Part shown: piece by piece, positions 28,701-36,113 of the stretch
Layout: every line of letters begins with the position of its first letter
Position numbering within the stretch: position 1 is the stretch's first letter
DNA from: Flavobacterium shii
GTDB taxonomy: Bacteria; Bacteroidota; Bacteroidia; Flavobacteriales; Flavobacteriaceae
Length of the DNA stretch: 64,000 bases
NCBI RefSeq assembly: GCF_025847235.1
Contig: NZ_JAOZEW010000015.1
Location: forward strand, 1 to 64,000
Direction of reading: 5' to 3'
Notes under the pieces: generated by a model
Databases searched by the model: none
The model's input: the letters and a program-made list of their open reading frames with translations, nothing else
Told to the model about the DNA's origin: nothing
Position numbers and translations under genes: made by a program

Positions 28701-29009
28701 TACCTCGTCTAGTTTTGAAGTGGTTTCTGCCAGATCAACATTGATGGTTTGTTGCCCTTCAATTTTGATGTCCTTAGTTTCGTAACCCATATAACTGAAA
28801 CTAAGAGTTTGTCCAGGAGTTATGGCGATGCTGAATTTTCCATCAAAATCGGTAGAGCTACCATTTGCACTTCCTTTAATAAGTACAGTAACTCCCGGTA
28901 TAGGAATTTTGTCTGCTTTGTTTTTTACAGTTCCAGTAATTGTTTTTGTTTGCCCAAATGCTACTTGAGCGAACAAAACCAACAATGAAATAAGAAATGA
29001 TTTTTTCAT
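25722..29009 (-). CDS. SusC/RagA-family TonB-linked outer-membrane transporter (module 2)
   Basis: 1095 aa. A signal peptide of about 19 residues almost matches module 1 SusC. A carboxypeptidase-regulatory-like domain (about 22-100), a plug with Val-Val-Val-Gly-Phe before it and Asn-Ile-Arg-Gly-Ala-Gly-Thr inside it, and a beta-barrel ending in Gly-Val-Glu-Leu-Ser-Phe follow. It heads the operon susC-susD-namZ-murQ. It is divergent from deoR copy 2 over a 245-bp region of the same length as in module 1. Its mature part has low similarity to module 1 SusC, so the shared signal peptide and promoter came from duplication or conversion of the 5' end only. Confidence 0.95.
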   Translation of the reverse strand: MKKSFLISLLVLFAQVAFGQTKTITGTVKNKADKIPIPGVTVLIKGSANGSSTDFDGKFSIAITPGQTLSFSYMGYETKDIKIEGQQTINVDLAETTSKLDEVVVVGFASQKKTNVTGAVASIDVAKTIGSRPLTDISKALQGTTPGVNINFDSGNLNRAAKINIRGAGTINGSDAPLILVDGVPTDLALINPNDVATMSVLKDAASASIYGARAAFGVVLITTKGGKTGEGKVRFSYSGNTAFTNPISTLQFLDPTEEIPGLIAAGTRSEGATPEFFGANYSTLLAGIKTWKEKYANNRTSNEMVYGEDWEIKNGTPYFYRVWDANKEMYANNAVQTSHNFSAQGNLGEKSSFYASFSLTDQEGMLRVNQETRKRTNINLGFTTKLADWLTGDFKVMTIRNNYSQPFNYYGGSGTDDSKYTGYFGYALRWGQYTPNFGTYRGYNFRTAGGYLSNASMNENNQYNNRLSAKFTAEIAKDLNLITEISSVTDYYSRKQNGGKFQAWDSWSAMPYDATTIQTAIPTTLEAGNDFVSQSKAETKTNVVNIYANYKKQFNKHNIKFLGGFNSEWQDFSRTYARRNTLLDKSKPEFNLAVGEQFVSGAANTDLNPSETSYSIAGFFGRINYDYNGIYLLEVNARYDGSSKFPTDQQWGFFPSASIGYKIVNESFMEGTRGWLNDLKLRASIGAIGNQNIGNNAFLSVLNSKNPSWINSGSVLPPSTELPSNVDPALTWEKVYTKDVGIDIRIFDMLSASFDWYQRDTKGMLAPGITLPGSFGQNAAQTNSGNMRTRGWELSLNFNKNISENASVFVDVALSDYKSVITKWNNTSKLLGLVSPGVYPYYDGYEIGQIWGLTSDRLLQSSDVFTNNGKTVNGVDYSKTMLGNFKYGPGDVHYVDTNGDGVISRGAGTADDHGDLSKIGNSTPRYKYGITLGGKYRGLDISGFFQGVGKRDYWAASDAALPFYRAPQQMYANQADYWTPENTEAYWPNPYSGNESTAFGGATNGMNNFITQSRYLLNMSYLRLKNVTLGYSLPKDFIKKAGLEKLRIYASGENLVTWADSRLPVDPEIDESEVFWGRAYPFTKTISFGVELSF

Positions 29010-29056
29010 GATTATTTGGTTTTTTTAATGGTTGTTGAGCAAATATATTTATTTAT

Positions 29057-29070
29057 TGCGTGTAAATGCA
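29057..29070. promoter_or_regulatory. Operator candidate A2
   Basis: TGCGT-GTAA-ATGCA, the module 2 equivalent of 20219-20232 with one arm base changed. It lies just upstream of the susC -7 box (CAAATATA on the plus strand at 29040-29047). Confidence 0.45.
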
Positions 29071-29105
29071 ATATTTTGTATTTATTTTCAAAAATTAACT
29101 TTAAT

Positions 29106-29123
29106 AATGCAAAATAATGCATT
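29106..29123. promoter_or_regulatory. Operator candidate B2 (AATGC-N8-GCATT dyad)
   Basis: The arms are identical to B1 at 20268-20285, and the spacer AAAATAAT is the same as before nagB. The spacing from A2 is 51 bp, as in module 1. Confidence 0.6.
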
Positions 29124-29168
29124 TTTAACTGAATGATAACTTGTATTTTGTAATTGTAATTTTAAATG

Positions 29169-29182
29169 CGCAAACTGTTGCG
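29169..29182. promoter_or_regulatory. Operator candidate C2 (CGCAA-N4-TTGCG dyad)
   Basis: A perfect dyad, 61 bp from B2 as in module 1. Compared with C1, the outermost base changed on both arms so that pairing is kept. Confidence 0.6.
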
Positions 29183-29254
29183 GTTGCTAGGGTGTTCTCC
29201 GCTTTTGAATTGAATTATTTGATATATTTGTGCTGAAATTTTAATTTTTAAAAA

Positions 29255-30004
29255 ATGCTGAAAGCCGAAAGACATAAATATATAATGACTAAACTCATTG
29301 AAGAACAAAAAGTTGTCACAACGGATTTGGCTTTGGCTCTGGATTTATCAGAAGATACAATAAGGAGAGACTTAAATGAATTGGATAGCAAAAAACTGCT
29401 AGAGAAGGTTTATGGTGGTGCGATACAGGTTATAGAAAAGGCAGTTGATGTTTTTAATATTGATATAAGTGCTGAAGATGAAAAGATAAAAATTGTTACA
29501 AAAGCATTGTCTTTATTGCGTGATGGACAGGTTATTATAATGAGTGGAGGAAGCACAAATTTGGTTTTTGCAAAGCTGATTCCTTCCGATTTAAAGGCTA
29601 CTATCTATACGTATAGCTTACCGATAGCAATGCAATTGTCCCAGCATCCAAATATAGATTTAATATTTATTGGTGGAAAAATGCAGAAAAATGCAATGGT
29701 TACTATAGGGATGGATGTAATCCAGGTTTTGTCGAAGATTAAGGCGGATATTTGCTTTATAGGTGCCAGTAGTATTAACGTAAAGCAGGGCCTGACAGAA
29801 ATAGGATATGAAGTTTCTATTGTTAAAAAAGCCATGATAGAGTCCTCTGATAGAGTTGTTTCTATGTTTTCTTCTGATAAATTAAATACTAAAATGCCGC
29901 ATGTTGTTTGTGAGCTTAGTCAGCTAGATACCATTGTTACCGATTTGGATCCAGAAGATTTAAGATTGGAAGAGTATAGAAAATCCGGGGTTTTTGTACT
30001 ATAA
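29255..30004 (+). CDS. DeoR/GlpR-family transcriptional regulator, copy 2
   Basis: 249 aa, with the same domain layout as copy 1: N-terminal winged HTH with Thr-Ile-Arg-Arg-Asp-Leu and C-terminal sugar-phosphate sensor. It differs from copy 1 at ten residues, and the last 85 or so residues are identical. The recognition helix is unchanged, so both should bind the same operators. Differences cluster just after the HTH (about 59-72) and in the sensor (the Arg/Lys, Asn/Lys and Ile/Val positions), which leaves room for different inducers. It is followed after 135 bp by nagB-PIG-L on the same strand. Confidence 0.93.
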   Translation: MLKAERHKYIMTKLIEEQKVVTTDLALALDLSEDTIRRDLNELDSKKLLEKVYGGAIQVIEKAVDVFNIDISAEDEKIKIVTKALSLLRDGQVIIMSGGSTNLVFAKLIPSDLKATIYTYSLPIAMQLSQHPNIDLIFIGGKMQKNAMVTIGMDVIQVLSKIKADICFIGASSINVKQGLTEIGYEVSIVKKAMIESSDRVVSMFSSDKLNTKMPHVVCELSQLDTIVTDLDPEDLRLEEYRKSGVFVL

Positions 30005-30066
30005 TTTAAGATTGAATCAATCTTTCGTGCATTATTTTACTGGATTATAATTTATTTTTATTAAAA

Positions 30067-30084
30067 AACGCAAAATAATGTATT
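30067..30084 (+). promoter_or_regulatory. Operator candidate before nagB-PIG-L
   Basis: AACGC-AAAATAAT-GTATT has the same layout and spacer as dyad B2, with two arm changes. It lies 17-34 bp upstream of the TATATTTG -7 box at 30101-30108, where the -33 element would be. Binding by the DeoR protein would therefore touch the promoter. Confidence 0.6.
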
Positions 30085-30100
30085 CGTTTTGTTTTTTGTA

Positions 30101-30108
30101 TATATTTG
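30101..30108 (+). promoter_or_regulatory. Candidate -7 box of nagB-PIG-L
   Basis: TATATTTG, a perfect TAnnTTTG match, 31 bp before the start codon. Confidence 0.6.
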
Positions 30109-30139
30109 TTAAACTAATTTTTTAACTAAGAGATATATT

Positions 30140-32065
30140 ATGAAAACCAATACTTCTTTGGCATACGACATACCCGGAAAATTTGAAGAAACACGATTTG
30201 AAAAAAATCATAATGTGATTTTTGATAATTCAATTGTAGGTTCAAAAGCAGTTGCTCAGGAAATAGCCGAATTAATACGTTCAAAACAAGCTAAGAATAA
30301 AACTTGTGTACTTGGTCTGGCAACAGGCTCATCACCTATAAAAGTATACGAAGAGTTAGTTCGAATGCACAAAGAAGAGGGGCTTAGTTTTCACAATGTT
30401 GTTACTTTTAATCTGGATGAGTATTATCCGATGACCAAAGAGAACCGTAAGAGTTATCATTATTTCATGCATCAGTATCTGTTTAATCATATCGATATAA
30501 AACCAGAAAACGTAAATATTCCAGACGGAACAGTGGTTTTAGACGAACTGAATCAATATTGTATTGATTATGAAATGAAAATAAAAGAGTCTGGAGGGCT
30601 TGATTTTCAACTTCTAGGAATTGGTCGTACAGGACACGTAGGATTTAATGAGCCAGGATCACACATTAATTCAGGAACAAGAATTATAACATTAGATCAT
30701 ATTACGAGAGTCGATGCCTCATCAGACTTTAATGGTATTGATAACGTTCCCAAAAGAGCTATTACAATGGGAGTTTCTACAATTCTTAGATCTAAAAGAA
30801 TTGTACTTATGGCTTGGGGACAAAATAAAGCTGCAATTATCAAGAGAACCATTCAAGGAGATATAAGTTCAGAAGTTCCTGCTACATTTTTGCAAAATCA
30901 TTCAAACGCAACTTTTGTATTAGATAAGTCTTCTGCATCTGAACTAACACGATTTGAAACACCGTGGTTAGTAGGCGGTTGTACTTGGACACAAGAATTA
31001 AAAAGCAAAGCAATCGTTTGGCTATGTAAAGAAACCAAACAATCTATATTAAAACTTACCGACAGAGATTATAACAATAATGGTATGTCAGACCTTTTGG
31101 CGCAAGAAGGTTCTGCTTATGATTTGAATATTAATATGTTCAATGTTTTACAGCATACCATTACAGGATGGCCGGGGGGAAAACCTAATACAGATGATTC
31201 ACACCGTCCAGAGAGAGCCAATCCGGCAAAGAAAAGAGTCATTCTTTTTAGTCCACATCCAGATGATGATGTTATCTCGATGGGAGGAACATTTTCTAAA
31301 TTAATAAAACAAGGGCATGATGTGCATGTTGTATATCAAACTTCTGGAAACATAGCGGTTACCGATGATGAGGCATTAAAATTTGCTGAGGTATGCAACG
31401 ATTTTGTTACTGATGTCGATACTAAAATAAATTTTAAATTGGTGATTGATTTTCTGAATAATAAATCAGAAAATCAAATCGATTCTTTGGAAGTTCGAAA
31501 ATTAAAAGGGCTTATCAGAAGAAGAGAATCCTATGCAGCTACAAGATATATAGGATTAAAGGACGAAAATACTCATTTCCTGGATCTTCCATTTTATGAA
31601 ACCGGACAAGTCAAGAAAAACCCATTAGGTCCCGAAGATGTTGCAATCGTAAAAGATATTATCGCCAAAATAAAACCACATCAAGTATTTGCAGCTGGAG
31701 ATCTAGCAGATCCACATGGAACGCATGAAGTATGTCTTAATGCCATATTTGCTGCAATGAAGGAATTAAAGTCACAACTTTATATGAATGATTGTTGGTT
31801 GTGGTTGTATAGAGGAGCTTGGCATGAATGGGATATCCACGAAATTGATATGGCAGTACCATTAAGTCCATCGGAAGTATTATTAAAGCGTCATGCAATT
31901 TTATACCATCAATCTCAAAAAGACAGAGTAATGTTTCAAGGAAATGACTCAAGAGAATTTTGGGTTAGAGCTGAGGATCGCAATAAGAATACAGCAATTT
32001 TATACGATGACCTTGGGCTTGCAGAATATGAAGCAATAGAAGCTTTTAAGCGTTTTGATTACTAA
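30140..32065 (+). CDS. nagB: Glucosamine-6-phosphate deaminase fused to a PIG-L/LmbE deacetylase domain
   Basis: 641 aa. Residues about 20-280 are NagB. Visible are Gly-Leu-Ala-Thr-Gly-Ser-Ser-Pro, the catalytic Asn-Leu-Asp-Glu-Tyr-Tyr and Gly-Arg-Thr-Gly-His-Val-Gly-Phe-Asn-Glu-Pro-Gly. From about 365 a PIG-L/LmbE zinc deacetylase domain follows, with Ser-Pro-His373-Pro-Asp-Asp-Asp and a later Asp-Pro-His-Gly-Thr-His metal motif. NagB converts glucosamine-6P to fructose-6P and ammonia. PIG-L enzymes remove N-acetyl groups from amino sugars, so the fusion could take GlcNAc-6P directly to fructose-6P. The two-domain form is common in Bacteroidota; the deacetylase substrate is inferred. It is cytosolic and preceded by the DeoR operator candidate. 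Confidence 0.9.
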   Translation: MKTNTSLAYDIPGKFEETRFEKNHNVIFDNSIVGSKAVAQEIAELIRSKQAKNKTCVLGLATGSSPIKVYEELVRMHKEEGLSFHNVVTFNLDEYYPMTKENRKSYHYFMHQYLFNHIDIKPENVNIPDGTVVLDELNQYCIDYEMKIKESGGLDFQLLGIGRTGHVGFNEPGSHINSGTRIITLDHITRVDASSDFNGIDNVPKRAITMGVSTILRSKRIVLMAWGQNKAAIIKRTIQGDISSEVPATFLQNHSNATFVLDKSSASELTRFETPWLVGGCTWTQELKSKAIVWLCKETKQSILKLTDRDYNNNGMSDLLAQEGSAYDLNINMFNVLQHTITGWPGGKPNTDDSHRPERANPAKKRVILFSPHPDDDVISMGGTFSKLIKQGHDVHVVYQTSGNIAVTDDEALKFAEVCNDFVTDVDTKINFKLVIDFLNNKSENQIDSLEVRKLKGLIRRRESYAATRYIGLKDENTHFLDLPFYETGQVKKNPLGPEDVAIVKDIIAKIKPHQVFAAGDLADPHGTHEVCLNAIFAAMKELKSQLYMNDCWLWLYRGAWHEWDIHEIDMAVPLSPSEVLLKRHAILYHQSQKDRVMFQGNDSREFWVRAEDRNKNTAILYDDLGLAEYEAIEAFKRFDY

Positions 32066-32133
32066 TAAACAAATTCGATTAATAAAACATTGATTTCCAA
32101 TAGGATTATGATCCTGCAAGATTTTGTACCGCG

Positions 32134-32164
32134 AACCTAACAGATTTTTAAAATCTGTTGGGTT
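32134..32164. repeat. Long intergenic hairpin before the D-lactate dehydrogenase gene
   Basis: A 15-bp stem with one G-T pair (32134-32148 with 32150-32164) around a minimal centre. It lies in the 193-bp gap after nagB, followed by a short T-containing stretch. It may act as a terminator for nagB or be a copy of a dispersed palindrome. Confidence 0.6.
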
Positions 32165-32258
32165 TAATCTTGCTAACAAATAAGTTCAATAAAAGAACTT
32201 GAAGAATAATATAAAGATTAACCATTTTATATTTAAAAAAAAACAATACCACCATTAA

Positions 32259-35174
32259 ATGTCTGACCCTCTTCAATTAAAACAATTATCTGATTCATTA
32301 GAAGGAACTCTTTTTTATGATGAGCTTCATAAAAAATTATATGCTACAGATGCTTCTGCTTATAGAATTATGCCACTTGCAGTGGCAGTTCCAAAATCAG
32401 AAGAAGATATTGTCAAGATTATTCGTTTTGCAGAAAAAAATAAGATTTCAATAACTCCCAGAACAGCAGGGACTTCTTTAGCCGGTCAAACGGTGGGAAA
32501 TGGAATAATTGTAGATGTTTCTAAACATTTTACTAATATTGTGGCTTTTGATCCTATAAGTAAAATTGTAAGAGTCCAGCCTGGAGTAATTCGCGATGAA
32601 CTGAATCTGTATTTAAAACCACACGGATTATTCTTTGGACCTAATACTTCGACCACAAATCGATGTATGATTGGCGGAATGGTAGGGAATAATTCATCAG
32701 GAACAACATCGATACGTTATGGTGTCACTCGCGATAAAATAGTCGAAATTAAAGCTGTTTTAAGCGACGGAAGCATTGTTGTATTTAAGGAAATGTCTTC
32801 GGAGGAATTTATAGAAAAGACAAAAGGGGATTCGCTGGAAAGTAAAATCTACAAAGCAATTTACGAGGAACTTTCGAATAAAGAAAACCAAGAAGAAATT
32901 GTAAAAGAATTTCCGAAACCTGAAATTCACAGAAGAAATACAGGTTATGCCATTGATTTATTATTAAAATCAGACTTATTTTCGGGTAAAGAAAACACAA
33001 TAAATTTAGGAAAGTTACTTTGCGGAAGTGAAGGAACTTTGGCATTTACCACAGAAATCACACTGAAAGTAGATGATTTGCCACCAACAAATAATGTTAT
33101 GGTTGTGGCACATTTTCATACTATTCAAGAAAGTTTAGAAGCTGTAGTTACTGCAATGAAACATCATTTGTATACTTGTGAAATGATGGATGATACGATA
33201 TTAGATTGTACCAAAACAAATAGAGAACAAGCTAAAAACAGGTTTTTTATTGTGGGAGAACCCAAGGCAGTTATAATGCTCGAAGTAGGATCTCACCATA
33301 ATATGGAAGATGCCGAATTTCAGGCAGATGCTTTGATTAAAGACCTTGAGGAAAATAATTTTGGGTATGCTTTGCCTAAAATTTATGGAACCGATATTGA
33401 TAAAATAAATGAATTGCGAAAAGCAGGATTGGGGCTTTTAGGAAGTATTGTAGGCGATGATAAAGCAGCAGATTCTATAGAAGATACAGCGGTTGAACTA
33501 AGTGATTTACCTAATTATATTGCCGATTTCTCTGCCATGATGGAAAGTCATGGGCAAAGTGCTATTTATTATGCACACGCAGGAGCAGGAGAAATTCACT
33601 TACGTCCGGTTTTAAATTTAAAAACAAAAGAAGGATTACACCAATTTAGAAACATTGCTACCGAAGTGGCTATTTTGGTAAAAAAATATAGAGGTTCACT
33701 AAGTGGAGAACACGGTGATGGAATAGTTCGTGGAGAGTTTTTGCCTTTTATGATAGGCGAAAAGAATTACGAATTATTAAAACGAATTAAAAGCGCTTTT
33801 GACCCACATACAATTTTGAATGTTGGAAAAATTGTAAACGCTTGGAAAATGGACGAGAACCTTCGGGTAGAATCAGGAAGAGTAGAACCAGATATTAAAA
33901 CAATTCAGGATTTCTCAGATAGTATGGGGATTTTGCGTGCTGCCGAAAAATGTAATGGTTCAGGCGATTGCAGAAAATTACCTTCGGCAGGAGGAACTTT
34001 ATGCCCTAGTTATCGTGCTACCAAAAATGAGAAAGATACGACTCGTGCCAGAGCCAATGCTCTGAGAGAATACCTAACCCATTCGGAGAAAGACAATAAA
34101 TTCGACCACGAAGAATTATATAAAGTATTTGAGTTGTGTGTGAGCTGTAAAGCCTGTGCGAGCGAATGCCCAAGTAATGTAGATGTAGCGACTTTAAAAT
34201 CGGAGTTTTTATACCAATACCAAAAAGCAAACGGATTTTCTGTTCGCAATAAAATATTTGCTTTCAATTCTAAACTTAATAAGTTAGGAAGCATTGCGCC
34301 TTCTATGATAAATTTTGTAGCTAATTTAGGCTTGGTTAAAAAAAGCATGGGAATTGCATCTCAAAGACAAGTTCCATTATTGGCACCAACGACTTTTAGA
34401 AAGTGGTATGAAAAAAATAAAAAATCAGTAGGAAGTAATTCTTTCGAAAACGGAAAAGTCTATCTTTTTTGTGATGAGTTCACCAATTATTATGATGTTC
34501 CAGTTGGGATAGATGCCTATGAATTACTGACAAGCTTAGGCTACGAAGTAATTATTGTAGATCACGAAGAAAGCGGAAGAGCTTTTATATCCAAAGGATT
34601 CCTGGAAGAAGCACAAGAAATCGCCAATAAAAACGTAGGTATTTTTAAAGATTTAATTTCAGAAAATATACCGCTAGTTGGAATTGAACCATCGGCAATA
34701 TTGACTTTTAGAGACGAATACATTCGATTGGCAAAAGACAAAGAAAGTGCCGAGAAATTATCGAAAAATACATTTACAGTTGAAGAGTTCTTTAAACGAG
34801 AAATAACAACAGGGAAAATTCATGCCGGACAATTTTCGGATGTGGAGAAAACAATAAAAATTCACGGGCACTGTCATCAAAAATCATTAAGTACTGTCGA
34901 AGCTTCTTTTGCAATGCTAAATGTACCTAAAAATAGTTCGGTTACCATTTATAATTCAGGTTGTTGTGGTATGGCGGGTTCATTTGGATATGAAAAAGAA
35001 CATTACGAAATTAGTATGCAAATGGGCGAGGATACTTTATTTCCAAAAATCCGTACAACCGAATCAACTACGGCAATTGCTGCTGCAGGAACAAGCTGTC
35101 GGCATCAGATTTTTGATGGAACCAATAGAAAAGCAATGCATCCAGTGACGATTTTGAGAGAATGTTTACAATAA
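32259..35174 (+). CDS. FAD/Fe-S D-lactate (or D-2-hydroxyacid) dehydrogenase, GlcD-GlcF-type fusion
   Basis: 971 aa. Residues about 20-250 are a PCMH-type FAD-binding domain (Pro-Arg-Thr-Ala-Gly-Thr-Ser-Leu-Ala-Gly, Gly-Gly-Met-Val-Gly-Asn-Asn-Ser). An FAD-oxidase C-terminal domain follows, with Ser-Gly-Glu-His-Gly-Asp-Gly near 485. Next is a ferredoxin-like region with two cysteine clusters (Cys-Asn-Gly-Ser-Gly-Asp-Cys and Cys-Val-Ser-Cys-Lys-Ala-Cys). CCG-type repeats close the protein (Gly-His-Cys-His-Gln-Lys, Ser-Gly-Cys-Cys-Gly-Met-Ala-Gly-Ser). Such proteins oxidise D-lactate or glycolate and feed electrons to the respiratory chain at the inner membrane face. MurQ releases D-lactate, so D-lactate is the obvious substrate here. 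Confidence 0.85.
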   Translation: MSDPLQLKQLSDSLEGTLFYDELHKKLYATDASAYRIMPLAVAVPKSEEDIVKIIRFAEKNKISITPRTAGTSLAGQTVGNGIIVDVSKHFTNIVAFDPISKIVRVQPGVIRDELNLYLKPHGLFFGPNTSTTNRCMIGGMVGNNSSGTTSIRYGVTRDKIVEIKAVLSDGSIVVFKEMSSEEFIEKTKGDSLESKIYKAIYEELSNKENQEEIVKEFPKPEIHRRNTGYAIDLLLKSDLFSGKENTINLGKLLCGSEGTLAFTTEITLKVDDLPPTNNVMVVAHFHTIQESLEAVVTAMKHHLYTCEMMDDTILDCTKTNREQAKNRFFIVGEPKAVIMLEVGSHHNMEDAEFQADALIKDLEENNFGYALPKIYGTDIDKINELRKAGLGLLGSIVGDDKAADSIEDTAVELSDLPNYIADFSAMMESHGQSAIYYAHAGAGEIHLRPVLNLKTKEGLHQFRNIATEVAILVKKYRGSLSGEHGDGIVRGEFLPFMIGEKNYELLKRIKSAFDPHTILNVGKIVNAWKMDENLRVESGRVEPDIKTIQDFSDSMGILRAAEKCNGSGDCRKLPSAGGTLCPSYRATKNEKDTTRARANALREYLTHSEKDNKFDHEELYKVFELCVSCKACASECPSNVDVATLKSEFLYQYQKANGFSVRNKIFAFNSKLNKLGSIAPSMINFVANLGLVKKSMGIASQRQVPLLAPTTFRKWYEKNKKSVGSNSFENGKVYLFCDEFTNYYDVPVGIDAYELLTSLGYEVIIVDHEESGRAFISKGFLEEAQEIANKNVGIFKDLISENIPLVGIEPSAILTFRDEYIRLAKDKESAEKLSKNTFTVEEFFKREITTGKIHAGQFSDVEKTIKIHGHCHQKSLSTVEASFAMLNVPKNSSVTIYNSGCCGMAGSFGYEKEHYEISMQMGEDTLFPKIRTTESTTAIAAAGTSCRHQIFDGTNRKAMHPVTILRECLQ

Positions 35175-35190
35175 AAAACACCATAATACT

Positions 35191-36012
35191 ATGAAAAAAA
35201 CAATCTATACATTACTCTTAGTATTTCTATTTTTTTCGGCAAGAGCTGCTAAGATTGACACGATACAAGTGTTTAGCACTTCGATGAATAAAAACATAAA
35301 GACGTGTGTAATAGTTCCTGAGAATTACAAAAAAAGTAAGAAGAAATTACCAGTCGTTTACCTGCTTCATGGATATAGTGGGAATTATGCAACTTGGGTA
35401 AAAAGCTTTAAAGAAGTTGGCGAACAGGTAGATAAATATGGTTTTATAGTAATAGGTGTTGATGGTAATTATTCAAGCTGGTATTTTGATAGTCCGATTG
35501 ATCCAACTTTTAAATATGAAACTTATGTTGTAGATGAACTAGTTCCATTTATAGATAAAAATTACAAAACGATTGCAAGTCGAGAAGGTCGTGCCATATC
35601 AGGTCTTAGTATGGGTGGACACGGAGCATTGTATCTTTCGTTTAAACATCAGGATGTGTTTGGAGCTGCTGGAAGTATGAGCGGAGGAGTAGATTTTCGT
35701 CCGTTTCCAGAGAAATGGGATATAAAAAAACGTTTAGGCTCAATAACTGAATTTCCTGAAAATTGGAACAAAAACACAGTAGTAAATATGCTTGGATTGG
35801 TAGAGAACAACAATCTAAAACTAATTATTGATTGTGGTGTAGATGATTTTTTTATTGATGTAAATAGAGAACTTCATACAAAGATGCTCGGTCTAAAAAT
35901 AAATCATGATTATATAGAACGACCAGGAAAACATAATGGTGAGTATTGGGAAAACTCCCTAAAATTTCAGTTGCTGTTTTTTTATATTTTTTTTAATAGT
36001 TCTGTGAAATAG
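35191..36012 (+). CDS. Secreted alpha/beta-hydrolase esterase (EstA/feruloyl-esterase-like fold)
   Basis: 273 aa with a signal peptide (about 1-19). The esterase-D-like fold shows Tyr-Leu-Leu-His-Gly-Tyr-Ser-Gly, the nucleophile elbow Gly-Leu-Ser-Met-Gly-Gly-His-Gly-Ala and a final catalytic His in Lys-His-Asn-Gly-Glu-Tyr-Trp. It starts 16 bp after the dehydrogenase gene, so it is probably co-transcribed. In a peptidoglycan locus a deacetylase for O-acetyl-MurNAc is an attractive role, but carbohydrate esterases of this fold have many substrates. The very C-terminus is unusually hydrophobic (about 20 residues rich in Phe and Leu), which is odd and may tether the protein. Confidence 0.75.
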   Translation: MKKTIYTLLLVFLFFSARAAKIDTIQVFSTSMNKNIKTCVIVPENYKKSKKKLPVVYLLHGYSGNYATWVKSFKEVGEQVDKYGFIVIGVDGNYSSWYFDSPIDPTFKYETYVVDELVPFIDKNYKTIASREGRAISGLSMGGHGALYLSFKHQDVFGAAGSMSGGVDFRPFPEKWDIKKRLGSITEFPENWNKNTVVNMLGLVENNNLKLIIDCGVDDFFIDVNRELHTKMLGLKINHDYIERPGKHNGEYWENSLKFQLLFFYIFFNSSVK

Positions 36013-36055
36013 GTTTAAAGGGACAGAGAAACAAAGGTTTAAAGGTTTTCTGTAG

Positions 36056-36075
36056 AGACGCACCGCAGTGCGTCT
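36056..36075. repeat. Short palindrome AGACGCAC-N4-GTGCGTCT
   Basis: A perfect 8-bp GC-rich stem with a 4-nt loop in an otherwise AT-rich gap, 39 bp before the next start codon. It resembles dispersed hairpins seen in many Bacteroidota genomes; the function is unknown. Confidence 0.6.
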
Positions 36076-36113
36076 AACACAACAATAACAACCAATAGAT
36101 TTAATAATTGCTT

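Noticed and set aside
30008..30024. Small hairpin just after deoR copy 2 as a terminator
   Set aside because: Only seven base pairs and no T run follow, and nagB downstream has its own promoter boxes.
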